DNA from: Cohnella lubricantis | GTDB lineage: Bacteria; Bacillota; Bacilli; Paenibacillales; Paenibacillaceae | Direction of reading: 5' to 3' | DNA length: 64,000 nucleotides | NCBI RefSeq assembly: GCF_014212015.1 | Contig: NZ_JACJVN010000057.1 | Location: 56,056 to 120,055, forward strand | Shown: positions 42,865-51,110 of the stretch, piece after piece | Numbering within the stretch: the first letter of the stretch is position 1 | Layout: each line of letters opens with the position of its first letter | Translations under genes and position numbers: made by a program | Notes under the pieces: model-generated | Databases searched by the model: none | What the model saw: only the letters and a program-made list of their open reading frames with translations | Told to the model about the DNA's origin: nothing

Positions 42865-44358
42865 TTAAGCCATCTGCAGCGACTTGGACGGCACCGGATC
42901 GAGCAGCCATTCGAAGCCCTCTTCCTTCAGCAGGCGCTCGGAAGCTTCCGGACCGTTCGAGCCGGCTTCGTACGTATGCAGCGGAACTTCATTCGCGGCG
43001 AAGGCGTCGAGAATCGGCTGCACCCATTGCCAGGACAGCTCGACTTCGTTCCAATGGGCGAAGAAGGTGGAATCGCCTTGAAGCGCATCGTAGATAAGCC
43101 GCTCATAAGCTTCCGGCAGCTGCTTCTTATCGCCCTGGCTGTCCATCCGGACTTCATCGAGCACGCCTTCGTTGAGCACGTTCTTGCCGTTCAGCAGGAA
43201 CGAGATCTTCTCGTTCGGGTTTATCTCGATGACGAGCAGGTTAGGAGACGTCTGCTCGTTACGATGCGCATACAAGTGCTCTGTCGGGTTCTTGAACTCG
43301 ACGACGATGCGGGTCGACTTCGCCGCGAGGCGCTTGCCGGTGCGGATATAGAACGGCACGCCCTTCCACTTCTCGTCGTCGATCCAGAGCCTAGCCGCCA
43401 CGAACGTGTCGTTGCGGGAAGCAGCTTCGATGCCCGGCTCGTCGAGATAAGCCGGAACGGCCTTGCCTTGAATGGAGCCTGCCGCGTATTGGCCGCGAAC
43501 GACGTTCTTCGCGACTTCTGCTCGAGGAACTGGACGGAGATTCTCCATGATCTGCTTCTTCTGCGCGCGAATCGTGGCAGCGGAGATCTGAGTCGGCTGG
43601 TGCATCGCCGTCATCATCAGCATCTGCAGCATATGGTTCTGGATCATATCGCGGATCGCGCCGGATTGATCGTAATAGCCGGCGCGCTCTTCGACGCCGA
43701 CCGTCTCGCTGGCCGTGATCTGAATGTTCGCGATGTGTTCTTTGTTCCATACGGCTTGGATAACCGGATTGGCGAGGACGAATGTCTCCAGATTCTGCAC
43801 CATCGTCTTGCCGAGATAGTGATCAATCCGGTATACCTCGTCTTCCTCGAACGACTTGCTAAGCTTCTCGTTCAGCTCGCGCGCGCTCGCCAGGTCGTGG
43901 CCGAACGGCTTCTCGATGACGAGGCGCTTCCAGCCGCGCGTGGACCCGAGGCCGCTCGCTTTAATATTCGAAGCGATGAGGTCGAACAGATCCGGCGCGA
44001 CCGACAGATAGAACATGCGGTTGTCCGGAATGCCCAGTTCGCTCTCGCGTTCTTGAACCAGTTGAAGCAGCGTGCGGTAATCTTCAGGACGGGTAACGTC
44101 CAATGGATGATAGCGGAATGCAGAGAGAAAGCTAGTGAGCTCGGGGCTCGGAGTTGCTTGACGGCGGGAAAATTCCATAATCGAACGTTCCACGTTAGAT
44201 TGGAACGTCTCATGGCTTAATTCTCTTCTTCCCAGACCGATAACGGAGAAGGTGGAGGGCAGCTTGCCTTCCAGGTAAAGGTTGTACAGGGCGGGGAAAA
44301 TTTTTCTTTTGGCCAGATCGCCCGTTGCGCCAAACAGAACAAACGTCATGGATTCCAT
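42865..44358 (-). CDS. zwf: Glucose-6-phosphate 1-dehydrogenase
   Basis: 497 aa. N-terminal dinucleotide motif FGATGDLAKRK (residues 9-19), active-site RIDHYLGKTMVQN near 174-186, and EKPFGHD near 144-150. It converts glucose 6-phosphate to 6-phosphogluconolactone and opens the oxidative pentose phosphate branch. The ATG at 44358 follows GGGAGGAA. First gene of the operon, divergent from the hxlR-type regulator across a 341-bp region. No lactonase gene is present nearby. Confidence 0.97.
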   Translation of the reverse strand: MESMTFVLFGATGDLAKRKIFPALYNLYLEGKLPSTFSVIGLGRRELSHETFQSNVERSIMEFSRRQATPSPELTSFLSAFRYHPLDVTRPEDYRTLLQLVQERESELGIPDNRMFYLSVAPDLFDLIASNIKASGLGSTRGWKRLVIEKPFGHDLASARELNEKLSKSFEEDEVYRIDHYLGKTMVQNLETFVLANPVIQAVWNKEHIANIQITASETVGVEERAGYYDQSGAIRDMIQNHMLQMLMMTAMHQPTQISAATIRAQKKQIMENLRPVPRAEVAKNVVRGQYAAGSIQGKAVPAYLDEPGIEAASRNDTFVAARLWIDDEKWKGVPFYIRTGKRLAAKSTRIVVEFKNPTEHLYAHRNEQTSPNLLVIEINPNEKISFLLNGKNVLNEGVLDEVRMDSQGDKKQLPEAYERLIYDALQGDSTFFAHWNEVELSWQWVQPILDAFAANEVPLHTYEAGSNGPEASERLLKEEGFEWLLDPVPSKSLQMA

Positions 44359-44456
44359 CGATGATTCCTCCCGGATCTTCTAGCAAGCCTACGCTCGAAT
44401 GACACACTGCAATGGATCACCGGTGATCTTCTTCTCTCTTTATAGAAGGTTACTTT

Positions 44457-44484
44457 TTATCACCAAGTGAATGAACAGTGACAA
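44457..44484 (-). promoter_or_regulatory. Candidate sigma-A promoter of the zwf operon
   Basis: On the minus strand TTGTCA (plus 44479-44484), a 16-bp spacer, then TGATAA (plus 44457-44462), ~100 bp before the zwf start. The same divergent region (44359-44699) should hold the promoter for the regulator at 44700 (a TGTGATAAAAT element near 44571-44581). Nothing else is seen in this gap. Confidence 0.45.
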
Positions 44485-44699
44485 TCTTACGCCCGTTTAG
44501 GAGGTTTCGTCAACCTTCAAACTGTCACAGATTCGATTCATTTCGAAAAAGGTTTAATGAGAGCGTTTTCCTGTGATAAAATAGAGGAAGCGCACCAAAT
44601 GTTTGGATTGCCGAGACATTCAATACAGACTCTCCTTGCGTGATCTAAGTCATTGAGCCTAGGAACAATAAGTAACCGAATAACTGAGGTGAGGCGGAT

Positions 44700-45020
44700 A
44701 TGGAACCAGTTCGAAATCCAAATCAATTGGGCGCGAAGATTGAACAGGTCCATCAATTAATCAGCCGCAAGTGGGTCAGCCTAATCATCCACACGCTGAT
44801 GAGCGAACCGAAGCGATTCAGTGAGATTCACTCCTATATTCCGGATTTGAGCAAGCGGGTGTTGAACGAACGGGTGAAGGATCTGGAGCAGGAGGGGATC
44901 GTGCTTCGCAACGTCATCCCGTCTCGGCCAGTCCGCACCGAGTATTCGCTAACCCGCAAGGGCGTCGAGCTGGGCAGGGCGCTGCAGGCGCTGGAGGATT
45001 GGGCGGAGAAGTGGAATTAG
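44700..45020 (+). CDS. HxlR-family winged-helix regulator
   Basis: 106 aa. Typical segments: RKWVSLIIHTLMSEPKRFSEIHSYIPDLSKRVLNERVKDLEQEGIV (read as separate helices of the wHTH domain, residues ~23-70) and TEYSLTRKGVEL as the wing and C-terminal helix. HxlR proteins dimerise and often respond to reactive electrophiles or sugar phosphates. The usual N-terminal Cys (C..E) is absent here. ATG behind GAGGTGAGG. Its divergence from zwf makes that operon a candidate target. Confidence 0.9.
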   Translation: MEPVRNPNQLGAKIEQVHQLISRKWVSLIIHTLMSEPKRFSEIHSYIPDLSKRVLNERVKDLEQEGIVLRNVIPSRPVRTEYSLTRKGVELGRALQALEDWAEKWN

Positions 45021-45121
45021 AAAGCCAAATGCGCGGGGACAAGGTGAAGAGGGCCGTTCACGGAATTCGAGGCTTCATCCGGGAACGGCCCTTATCGCGT
45101 CGGAAGCGGGGGGTGCGATCA

Positions 45122-45982
45122 TTAGTTCTGGAGCATCGGTTGAAGCGATTGAATGACGCCGGTCAGCTCGCGCGAGGTCTGCTCGAACAGCTGCTTGGCG
45201 GCCGGGTCTCGCGTGGACATCGCGAACAGCTCCAGATCCGCCTGCGACTTCTTCAGCGTAGCGTACACGAGCGCTTTGCCTTGCGGCGCAGGCACCTTCA
45301 GCTTGTCGTCATAGAGATCGACATACAGCTGCTGGTAAGCATCCACCTGACCGAGGAACACGTTGTCGACCGTCACGCCGATCTTCTCCAGCTCGGTATT
45401 GAGCCATCCCCGGCTAAGGCCGATCGTGGCCAACGGCTCATCCAAGTATTCGCCGTCCATGATGACGGTCTGCGGTTCGACCTCATTGACCAGCTTCATG
45501 TTCATGTCTCTTGGCGTGAGCGGCTGCTTGTCTCTCTTCAGCAGAATGCTGAGATCGCCGTTCGTCTCCATGACCGCGAATTCCACATCCGCCAAGTTAA
45601 ATACACTCTTGCTCCGCAGCTGTTCCAATAGCTCGTCCGCGGAGACGCGCTCCTTCTTCAGGTTGTCTTCGAGCACCTTGCCTTCCTTGATCATGACGCG
45701 CCCGCTGCCTTCCAGCCAACCGCGAATCTTCTTGCTCTTGAGCGCCAAGTATTCCAGTCCGAGCGGCACGATGAACCAGACCAGCAGCGAGATGACGCCG
45801 TACCAGAAGTTGGACTCGACGTCCGTCGAGATGAAGCCGACCAACTCGCCTAGCGTAATCCCGATGACGAATTCGAGGAACGTGAGCTGCGATATTTGCT
45901 TCTTGCCGAGAATCCGGGTGATCACGATGAGCATGATCATAGCGCTTAGAGCTCGCATAACGATCTCTAACCATCCTGGCAT
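45122..45982 (-). CDS. 2Duf-type spore membrane protein (DUF421 + DUF1657)
   Basis: 286 aa from the ATG at 45982; an ATG at 45991 directly abuts the AAGGAGG and is less likely. Three N-terminal transmembrane helices (residues ~6-80) precede the soluble DUF421/YetF domain (FNLADVEFAVMETNGDLSILLKRD near 132-155). The last ~60 residues (ALVYATLKKSQADLELFAMST...) repeat the DUF1657 pattern seen in the divergent gene at 47686. This fusion is known as 2Duf in the spoVA-2mob spore heat-resistance operon. It overlaps or touches spoVAD and is likely an inner spore membrane protein. Confidence 0.85.
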   Translation of the reverse strand: MPGWLEIVMRALSAMIMLIVITRILGKKQISQLTFLEFVIGITLGELVGFISTDVESNFWYGVISLLVWFIVPLGLEYLALKSKKIRGWLEGSGRVMIKEGKVLEDNLKKERVSADELLEQLRSKSVFNLADVEFAVMETNGDLSILLKRDKQPLTPRDMNMKLVNEVEPQTVIMDGEYLDEPLATIGLSRGWLNTELEKIGVTVDNVFLGQVDAYQQLYVDLYDDKLKVPAPQGKALVYATLKKSQADLELFAMSTRDPAAKQLFEQTSRELTGVIQSLQPMLQN

Positions 45983-45987
45983 GGCGT

Positions 45988-47019
45988 TCATCCTCCTTCC
46001 ACGGGCGATTCAGGCACTGCTTCGATAGCCACAGCATGGGCGATGCCGGGGATCGACTCGCCCTGCTGAATGGCGAGCGGCGAATGCAGTGATCCCGTCG
46101 CGACGACGAGGATGCGCTTCAGCTCGCCCTTGCGCAGCTTGCGGATCAGATGCCCGTATGTGACGACGGCTGAGCAAGCGCATCCGCTCCCGCCGGCCTG
46201 CACCATCTGCTTGTCGTAGTCGTACAACATCATGCCGCAGTCGCGGAACCGGGTCTTGTGCATCGGAATGTTGTGCTTGTCGAACAGCTCGCTGGCGATA
46301 TCGTGCCCGACTTTGGCAAGGTCGCCCGTAACGATCATGTCGTAGTGGTCCGGACCGACCTGCAGGTCGCGGAAGTGGGCGGTGATCGTATCGACGGCGG
46401 CAGGCGCCATAGCGGCTCCCATGTTGAACGGATCCTTGATGCCCATGTCGACGACGCGGCCGATCGTGGCGGCGACGACGACCGGTCCGCTGCCTGAACC
46501 CGCAACGACGGCGGCGCCGGAGCCCGTCGCGGTGTATTGTGCGGTCGGCGGCTTCTGCGACCCGTATTCGGTCGGATACCGGAACTGCTTCTCCGCGCTT
46601 GAGTTATGGCTGCAGGTGGCGGCCAGGACATGCTTCGCCCCGCCGGTGTCGATTAGGTACGAAGCCAGCGCCAAGCTCTCCATGGAAGTCGAGCAAGCGC
46701 CGAATACGCCGATATATGGAATCGTCAGCGTGCGGGAGGCGTAGCTGCTGCTCATAATCTGGTTCAGCAGATCGCCGCCGATATGGAATTGCACCTGTTC
46801 CTTCGTAATCCCCGCCCGCTCGATCGCGATCGTAGATGCTTCCTCCAGCAAGGTGCGCTCCGCCTTCTCCCAGCTGTCCTGTCCGATGAAGCTGTCGCCG
46901 TGGATGATATCGAAGTCTTCGGCTAGAGGCCCTCTGCCCTCGAACGGTCCGACGACCGCGGCCGTGGAGACGATGACAGGCTTATTGCGGAATACCCAGC
47001 TTTGATGACCCTTCAGCAT
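45988..47019 (-). CDS. spoVAD: Stage V sporulation protein AD
   Basis: 343 aa thiolase-fold protein of the spore dipicolinic acid channel. It has the SpoVAD sequence landmarks GDLLNQIMSSSYASRTL, GVFGACSTSMESLALAS (position of the ketosynthase-like Cys) and AQYTATGSGAAVV. In spores it binds Ca-dipicolinate on the outer side of the inner membrane. Start ATG at 47019 behind GGAGG. It lies ten bases after spoVAC and directly before the 2Duf gene; no spoVAE is found between or after. Confidence 0.95.
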   Translation of the reverse strand: MLKGHQSWVFRNKPVIVSTAAVVGPFEGRGPLAEDFDIIHGDSFIGQDSWEKAERTLLEEASTIAIERAGITKEQVQFHIGGDLLNQIMSSSYASRTLTIPYIGVFGACSTSMESLALASYLIDTGGAKHVLAATCSHNSSAEKQFRYPTEYGSQKPPTAQYTATGSGAAVVAGSGSGPVVVAATIGRVVDMGIKDPFNMGAAMAPAAVDTITAHFRDLQVGPDHYDMIVTGDLAKVGHDIASELFDKHNIPMHKTRFRDCGMMLYDYDKQMVQAGGSGCACSAVVTYGHLIRKLRKGELKRILVVATGSLHSPLAIQQGESIPGIAHAVAIEAVPESPVEGG

Positions 47020-47028
47020 GAGCGCCGG

Positions 47029-47505
47029 TCAACCTCCTTGGGTGAAAATGAAGCGAATGATCGCGATGATGAACGCCGCGACCGTGCCGAACACGATAAC
47101 CGGTCCGGCCAGCTTGAACATGTTGCCGCCGACGCCCAGCACGAGGCCCTCGCTGCGATGCTCGATGGCGGTAGACGCCATGGAGTTGGCGAAGCCGGTG
47201 ACCGGAACGGCGGAGCCGGCGCCGGCCCATTGGCCGAGCTTGTCGTAGACCCCTAAGCTGGTTAATACGACCGATGCGATAATAAGGATGGCGACGGTCG
47301 GGTCGGCCGCTTGCCGCTCCGTCATGCCCGCCCAATGAATGAGCATCTGCTGAATGCCTTGGCCGACCACGCAGATCAGCCCGCCGCACAGGAAGGCCTT
47401 CAGCGAGTTGGCCGCGACCGGCCGCTTCGGCATGCGGTCCAAGGCAAGACGCTGGTATTCCCGTTGAGTAGGCGTCAATTTCTTGATTGTCTTCTTGCTG
47501 ACCAT
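47029..47505 (-). CDS. spoVAC: Stage V sporulation protein AC
   Basis: 158 aa from the ATG at 47505 (GGAGGAGCAAGG upstream). Conserved N-terminal TPTQREYQRLA, then four hydrophobic segments including AFLCGGLICVVGQGIQ, and the GAGSAVPVTGFANSMASTAIEHRSEGLVLGVGGNMF region that is diagnostic for SpoVAC. It is a mechanosensitive component of the dipicolinate channel in the inner spore membrane. First gene of the three-gene operon. Confidence 0.95.
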   Translation of the reverse strand: MVSKKTIKKLTPTQREYQRLALDRMPKRPVAANSLKAFLCGGLICVVGQGIQQMLIHWAGMTERQAADPTVAILIIASVVLTSLGVYDKLGQWAGAGSAVPVTGFANSMASTAIEHRSEGLVLGVGGNMFKLAGPVIVFGTVAAFIIAIIRFIFTQGG

Positions 47506-47606
47506 TCCTTGCTCCTCCTGCATGTCGTTTGCCAATTTGGCATTAGCGTTCCACGACGGCTGATTTTTACGACACAAAATTTCGGCTTTCTGGCAGCGGT
47601 TTAAGG

Positions 47607-47636
47607 TCATGAACTCGCCGGGGTTCGGGCATGTTA
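47607..47636 (+). promoter_or_regulatory. Candidate sigma-G promoter for the DUF1657 gene
   Basis: TCATG (47607-47611), 18-bp spacer, CATGTTA (47630-47636). The -10 fits the sigma-G consensus CATNHTA and the -35 fits 4 of 5 positions of GHATR. It would drive forespore expression, as expected for spoVA-linked genes. A similarly clear site on the minus strand for spoVAC was not found. Confidence 0.6.
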
Positions 47637-47685
47637 TCTCTTGTCCTGCCTAAGGATATTCCGATGACAGAGGTGAGAACAAAGG

Positions 47686-47892
47686 ATGACGGTCGCTTCT
47701 CAAGTTAAGACCTGCGTAGCTTCCTTGAAGAGCGCGCAAGCAAGCCTGGAGCAATTCGCCCTGAACACGCAGAACCAGGAAGCCAAGAATCTGTTCACGA
47801 ACGCCGCGCAGCAGACGCAGCAGATCGTAACTCAAGTCGAATCCAGGGTGACGCAGTTGGAGAATGAGGAGCCTCAGTACAAGGGGTTCTAA
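47686..47892 (+). CDS. DUF1657 small spore-associated protein
   Basis: 68 aa, entirely one DUF1657 domain: VKTCVASLKSAQASLEQFAL followed by NQEAKNLFTNAAQQTQQIVTQVESRV, predicted as two helices. Related small proteins accompany spoVA-2mob operons, and the same domain is fused to DUF421 in the divergent operon. The start is supported by GAGGTGAGAACAAAGG, and a sigma-G-like promoter lies 50 bp upstream. A terminator follows at 47963. Confidence 0.9.
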   Translation: MTVASQVKTCVASLKSAQASLEQFALNTQNQEAKNLFTNAAQQTQQIVTQVESRVTQLENEEPQYKGF

Positions 47893-47962
47893 TGTAGAGG
47901 TCTATGAGTAACGGGTCCTGCGGCGACGCAGGACTCTCTATACATAGCGAATATAATGAAGA

Positions 47963-48000
47963 ACCTAGCAGCGCAATATGTCTGCTAGGTTTCTTTGTTT
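47963..48000 (+). terminator. Terminator of the DUF1657 gene
   Basis: ACCTAGCAG (47963-47971) pairs with CTGCTAGGT (47982-47990), followed by TTCTTTGTTTGTTT. Confidence 0.85.
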
Positions 48001-48047
48001 GTTTACAAGATTTAAGCTTTGGCGCGTCGATTGAATGAAGATTCTCG

Positions 48048-48077
48048 TTGACGAGCGTTAGAGAGGAACCTTAAACT
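48048..48077 (+). promoter_or_regulatory. Candidate promoter of the TrpXYZ-type operon
   Basis: TTGACG (48048-48053), 18-bp spacer, TAAACT (48072-48077), ~50 bp before the first start codon. No T-box leader is recognisable. Confidence 0.4.
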
Positions 48078-48126
48078 ATAGAATAATAGTCAAAAAATTA
48101 AGAATTGATAGAGAAGGGGTAGACAA

Positions 48127-49197
48127 ATGAAGAAAAGAATATTGGCTCCGCTGATGCTGTCGATCGCTATGCTGGCCATGGCGGGATGCGGGAAGACGGA
48201 TAACAGCAGTTCAGGAGCGAGCTCGAGCCCAAGTTCCAGCCCATCCGCATCGGCTTCTGCAAGCGCTCCCGCGTCGGCGGATAAGACGTATTCGATCGCG
48301 ATCTCTCAAATTCTGGAGCATCCTTCGCTAGATGCTACACGTGACGGCTTCATCGCCGCGTTGAAGGATGCCGGCATCGAGGAAGGCAAGAACTTGAAGA
48401 TCGACTACAACAATGCCCAGAACGACATGAGCAACAATACATCGATCGCGCAGAAGATCGCTTCGGAGAAGTACGATGTGGTGCTCGCGATCGCCACGCC
48501 GTCCGCGCAGGCGGTCGTGCAGAACGTCAAGAATTCGCCGATCTTGTTCGCAGCCGTTACCGATCCGCTGGACGCGAAGGTCGTGACGGATCTGGAGCAT
48601 CCGGGCGGCAACGTCTCCGGCGCTTCGGACACGAACCCGGCGGCGATCACGCAGCTGATGGACTTCATCGCCTCCGACTTCCCGAACGTGAAGACGGTAG
48701 GCGTCGTTATCAACGAAGGCGAGCCGAACGCCGTTATCATGACGAAGCAGGCGGAAGAAGCGCTGGCGGCTCACGACATTAAGCTGGTGAAGGCGGCGGT
48801 CTCTAATACGTCCGAAGTGAAGCAGGCGACGGAGTCGCTGATCGGCAAGGCGGACGCGATCTACATTACGCTTGACAATACGGTCGTCGGCTCCGCGGAC
48901 ACGATCATCCAGATCGCGAACGAGAAGAAGATTCCGTTCTTCTCCAGCGACCGGGATACGGTCGAGAAGGGCGCCTTCGCGACGGTCGGGTTCAAGTATT
49001 ACGACCACGGCTACCAAGTAGGCCAGATGGCGGTCGAGATCTTGAAGAACGGCAAGAACGTCGGCGATCTGCCGGTTAAGATGCAGGAGAAGCTGGATCT
49101 GATCTTGAACCTGAAGGCAGCCGAAGCGCAGGGCATTACAGTGACCGACGCCATGAAGAGCAAGGTGCAGGATCCGGACAACAACATCATTCAGTAG
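48127..49197 (+). CDS. ABC importer substrate-binding lipoprotein, TrpX/DUF534 family
   Basis: 356 aa. Lipoprotein signal peptide with lipobox MAGC (Cys about residue 21) and a Ser/Ala-rich linker up to ~55. The mature part has the two-lobed periplasmic binding fold of the ABC_sub_bind family: SQILEHPSLDATRDGF, IATPSAQAVVQNV, PILFAAVTDPLDAKVV, GASDTNPA. In streptococci this family (TrpX) imports tryptophan or tyrosine; the ligand here is not established. Highest-expressed gene of the operon if the 49211 hairpin acts as expected. Confidence 0.9.
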   Translation: MKKRILAPLMLSIAMLAMAGCGKTDNSSSGASSSPSSSPSASASASAPASADKTYSIAISQILEHPSLDATRDGFIAALKDAGIEEGKNLKIDYNNAQNDMSNNTSIAQKIASEKYDVVLAIATPSAQAVVQNVKNSPILFAAVTDPLDAKVVTDLEHPGGNVSGASDTNPAAITQLMDFIASDFPNVKTVGVVINEGEPNAVIMTKQAEEALAAHDIKLVKAAVSNTSEVKQATESLIGKADAIYITLDNTVVGSADTIIQIANEKKIPFFSSDRDTVEKGAFATVGFKYYDHGYQVGQMAVEILKNGKNVGDLPVKMQEKLDLILNLKAAEAQGITVTDAMKSKVQDPDNNIIQ

Positions 49198-49210
49198 AAC
49201 CGCACGATCA

Positions 49211-49246
49211 CAAGCGGGTGTGAACGGTTATCGTTCACACCGCTTG
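49211..49246 (+). terminator. Intra-operon hairpin between binding protein and permease genes
   Basis: CAAGCGGGTGTGAAC pairs with GTTCACACCGCTTG; no T-run, so it may stabilise the 3' end of the upstream message rather than terminate. Confidence 0.6.
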
Positions 49247-49269
49247 TCGCTTATGAAGGAGGCTTGCAG

Positions 49270-50208
49270 ATGCTGGATTCGATCTATGGAGCGATTGAGC
49301 TAGGGTTAATGTACGCGCTGATGGCGCTGGGAGTCTATATTACGTTCCGCATTCTCGACTTTCCCGATCTGACTGTCGACGGGAGCTTCGCGACGGGAGC
49401 CGCCATCGCGGCGGTGATGATCACGCACGGCTATCATCCGCTGATCGCGACGTTGGCAGCTTTCGGCGGCGGTCTGTTGGCGGGCGTCTGCACCGGCTTG
49501 CTGCATACGAAGGGGAAGATCAACGGGCTCCTCTCCGGTATTCTGATGATGATCGCTCTCTATTCGATCAACTTGCGCATTACGGGCAAGCCAAACACTT
49601 CGCTGATCGGCGAATCGACGATCTTCTCGTCGGTCGCTTCGACGACATGGCTGTATATTGTCGTCTTGCTCGCAGTTGCGGTTGCGTTCATGCTGCTGCT
49701 CAACGCCTTCCTGCATACCGACCTCGGCCTGGCGCTGAGGGCCACCGGAGACAACGATCGGATGATCCGCAGCTTCGGCGCGAATACGGACCGGACGAAG
49801 ATCATCGGCATCGCCTTGTCGAACGGGCTGGTCGCCTTGTCCGGCGCTATGATCGCCCAAGACGGCGGATATGCCAATAATTCGATGGGCATCGGGATGA
49901 TCGTGATTGGACTTGCTTCTGTCATTATTGGCGAAGCGATCTTCGGGGCGAAGAACGTCGTTCGTGCGACGCTGGCCGCTCTGCTCGGCTCGATCGTATA
50001 CCGGATCGTCATCGCGCTGGCGCTCAGAGCCGACTGGCTGCATCTGAATGCTTCCGATCTGAAGCTGATCACCGCCATTATCGTTATTATCGCACTCGTC
50101 ATTCCAACGGCGCGCCGGGCACTCAAGCAGAGAAGTCTCGCGCGCAAGCGTTCCGTTGAGTTGGCGGCAGAGGTTATGGGCCGGAGAGGGGGACAAGTGG
50201 ATGCTTGA
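49270..50208 (+). CDS. ABC importer permease, TrpY-like
   Basis: 312 aa integral membrane protein of the LivH/BPD_transp_2 type. ATG at 49270 seven bases after GAAGGAGG; TTG at 49264 is less well placed. Helices are evident throughout; LDFPDLTVDGSFATGAAI near 31-48 and LRATGDNDRMIRSFGANTDRTK near 155-177 (coupling region) are typical of this subfamily. It overlaps the ATPase gene by 8 nt. Confidence 0.9.
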   Translation: MLDSIYGAIELGLMYALMALGVYITFRILDFPDLTVDGSFATGAAIAAVMITHGYHPLIATLAAFGGGLLAGVCTGLLHTKGKINGLLSGILMMIALYSINLRITGKPNTSLIGESTIFSSVASTTWLYIVVLLAVAVAFMLLLNAFLHTDLGLALRATGDNDRMIRSFGANTDRTKIIGIALSNGLVALSGAMIAQDGGYANNSMGIGMIVIGLASVIIGEAIFGAKNVVRATLAALLGSIVYRIVIALALRADWLHLNASDLKLITAIIVIIALVIPTARRALKQRSLARKRSVELAAEVMGRRGGQVDA

Positions 50209-50995
50209 CATCAAGAACGTCACGAAGCTGTTCAATCCGGGTACGCCGGACGAGAAGGCTGCGCTTGTCGACATCCGGCTCTCGCTGAAGGAAGGCGACT
50301 TCGTGACTGTTATCGGGAGCAACGGCGCCGGCAAGTCGACGCTGATGAACATCATCTCCGGCGTCATGAAGCCGGATATCGGCGAAGTGAGCATCGACGG
50401 GACGAAGGTCTCTTCCTCATCCGAATATCAGAGAAGCCGCTGGATCGGACGAGTGTTCCAAGATCCGATGGCGGGCACGGCGCCGCATATGACGATCGAG
50501 GAGAATCTGGCGATCGCTTATCGCCGCGGCCGCAGACGAGGGCTGTCTTGGGGCGTGAATGCCGCGAAGCGCAAGCTGTTCAGCGAGCAGCTCGAGCGGC
50601 TGGGCATCGGCTTGGAGAATCGCCTCAAGGCGAAGGTGGGCCTGCTGTCGGGAGGCGAGCGGCAAGCGCTCAGCCTGCTCATGGCGACGTTCACGCAGCC
50701 GCAGATTCTGCTGTTGGACGAGCACACGGCTGCGCTTGACCCTGCGCGCGCCGAACTGATCACGAAGCTGACCGAGCGGGTCGTCCGTGAGATGAAGCTG
50801 ACGACGCTCATGGTCACGCACAACATGGAGCAGGCCATTCGTCTCGGCAACCGCCTGATCATGATGGATAAGGGCCGCATCATCCTCGATATTCCGGAGG
50901 AACGGAAGGAGCATCTGACGGTGGATCAGCTGCTAGGCGAATTCGAGCAGATCAGCGGCCACAAGCTGGCTGACGATCGAATCGTCTTGGGCTAG
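50201..50995 (+). CDS. ABC importer ATPase, TrpZ-like
   Basis: 264 aa from the ATG at 50201 (GAGGGGGAC upstream). Walker A GSNGAGKST near 40-48, Q-loop VFQDPMAGTAPHMTI, signature LSGGERQA, Walker B ILLLDEHTAALD and H-loop THNMEQ. The DEHTAALD variant is characteristic of ATPases that pair with ABC_sub_bind systems. It energises uptake with the upstream permease. Confidence 0.92.
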   Translation: MLDIKNVTKLFNPGTPDEKAALVDIRLSLKEGDFVTVIGSNGAGKSTLMNIISGVMKPDIGEVSIDGTKVSSSSEYQRSRWIGRVFQDPMAGTAPHMTIEENLAIAYRRGRRRGLSWGVNAAKRKLFSEQLERLGIGLENRLKAKVGLLSGGERQALSLLMATFTQPQILLLDEHTAALDPARAELITKLTERVVREMKLTTLMVTHNMEQAIRLGNRLIMMDKGRIILDIPEERKEHLTVDQLLGEFEQISGHKLADDRIVLG

Positions 50996-51016
50996 CGCAT
51001 CTATAAGCAAGTGGGA

Positions 51017-51050
51017 GAAAGCCTGCCGGCAGCGGCAGGCTTTCTTGTCT
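51017..51050 (+). terminator. Terminator of the TrpXYZ-type operon
   Basis: Perfect 12-bp stem GAAAGCCTGCCG / CGGCAGGCTTTC with loop GCAG, followed by TTGTCTT. Confidence 0.9.
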
Positions 51051-51110
51051 TGACGAGCGAAAGTTCGGGTAAATGGTGGCGGGAGGCTCGCGCCTCGCGA
51101 GGGACTCAAG

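Noticed and set aside
45122..47892. Complete Tn1546-like spoVA-2mob transposon
   Set aside because: No transposase, resolvase or terminal repeats seen, and spoVAE and other typical genes are missing.
47893..48126. T-box leader for the TrpXYZ-type operon
   Set aside because: No AGGGTGGNACCGCG-like T-box sequence; the hairpin at 47963 is better explained as the DUF1657 terminator.
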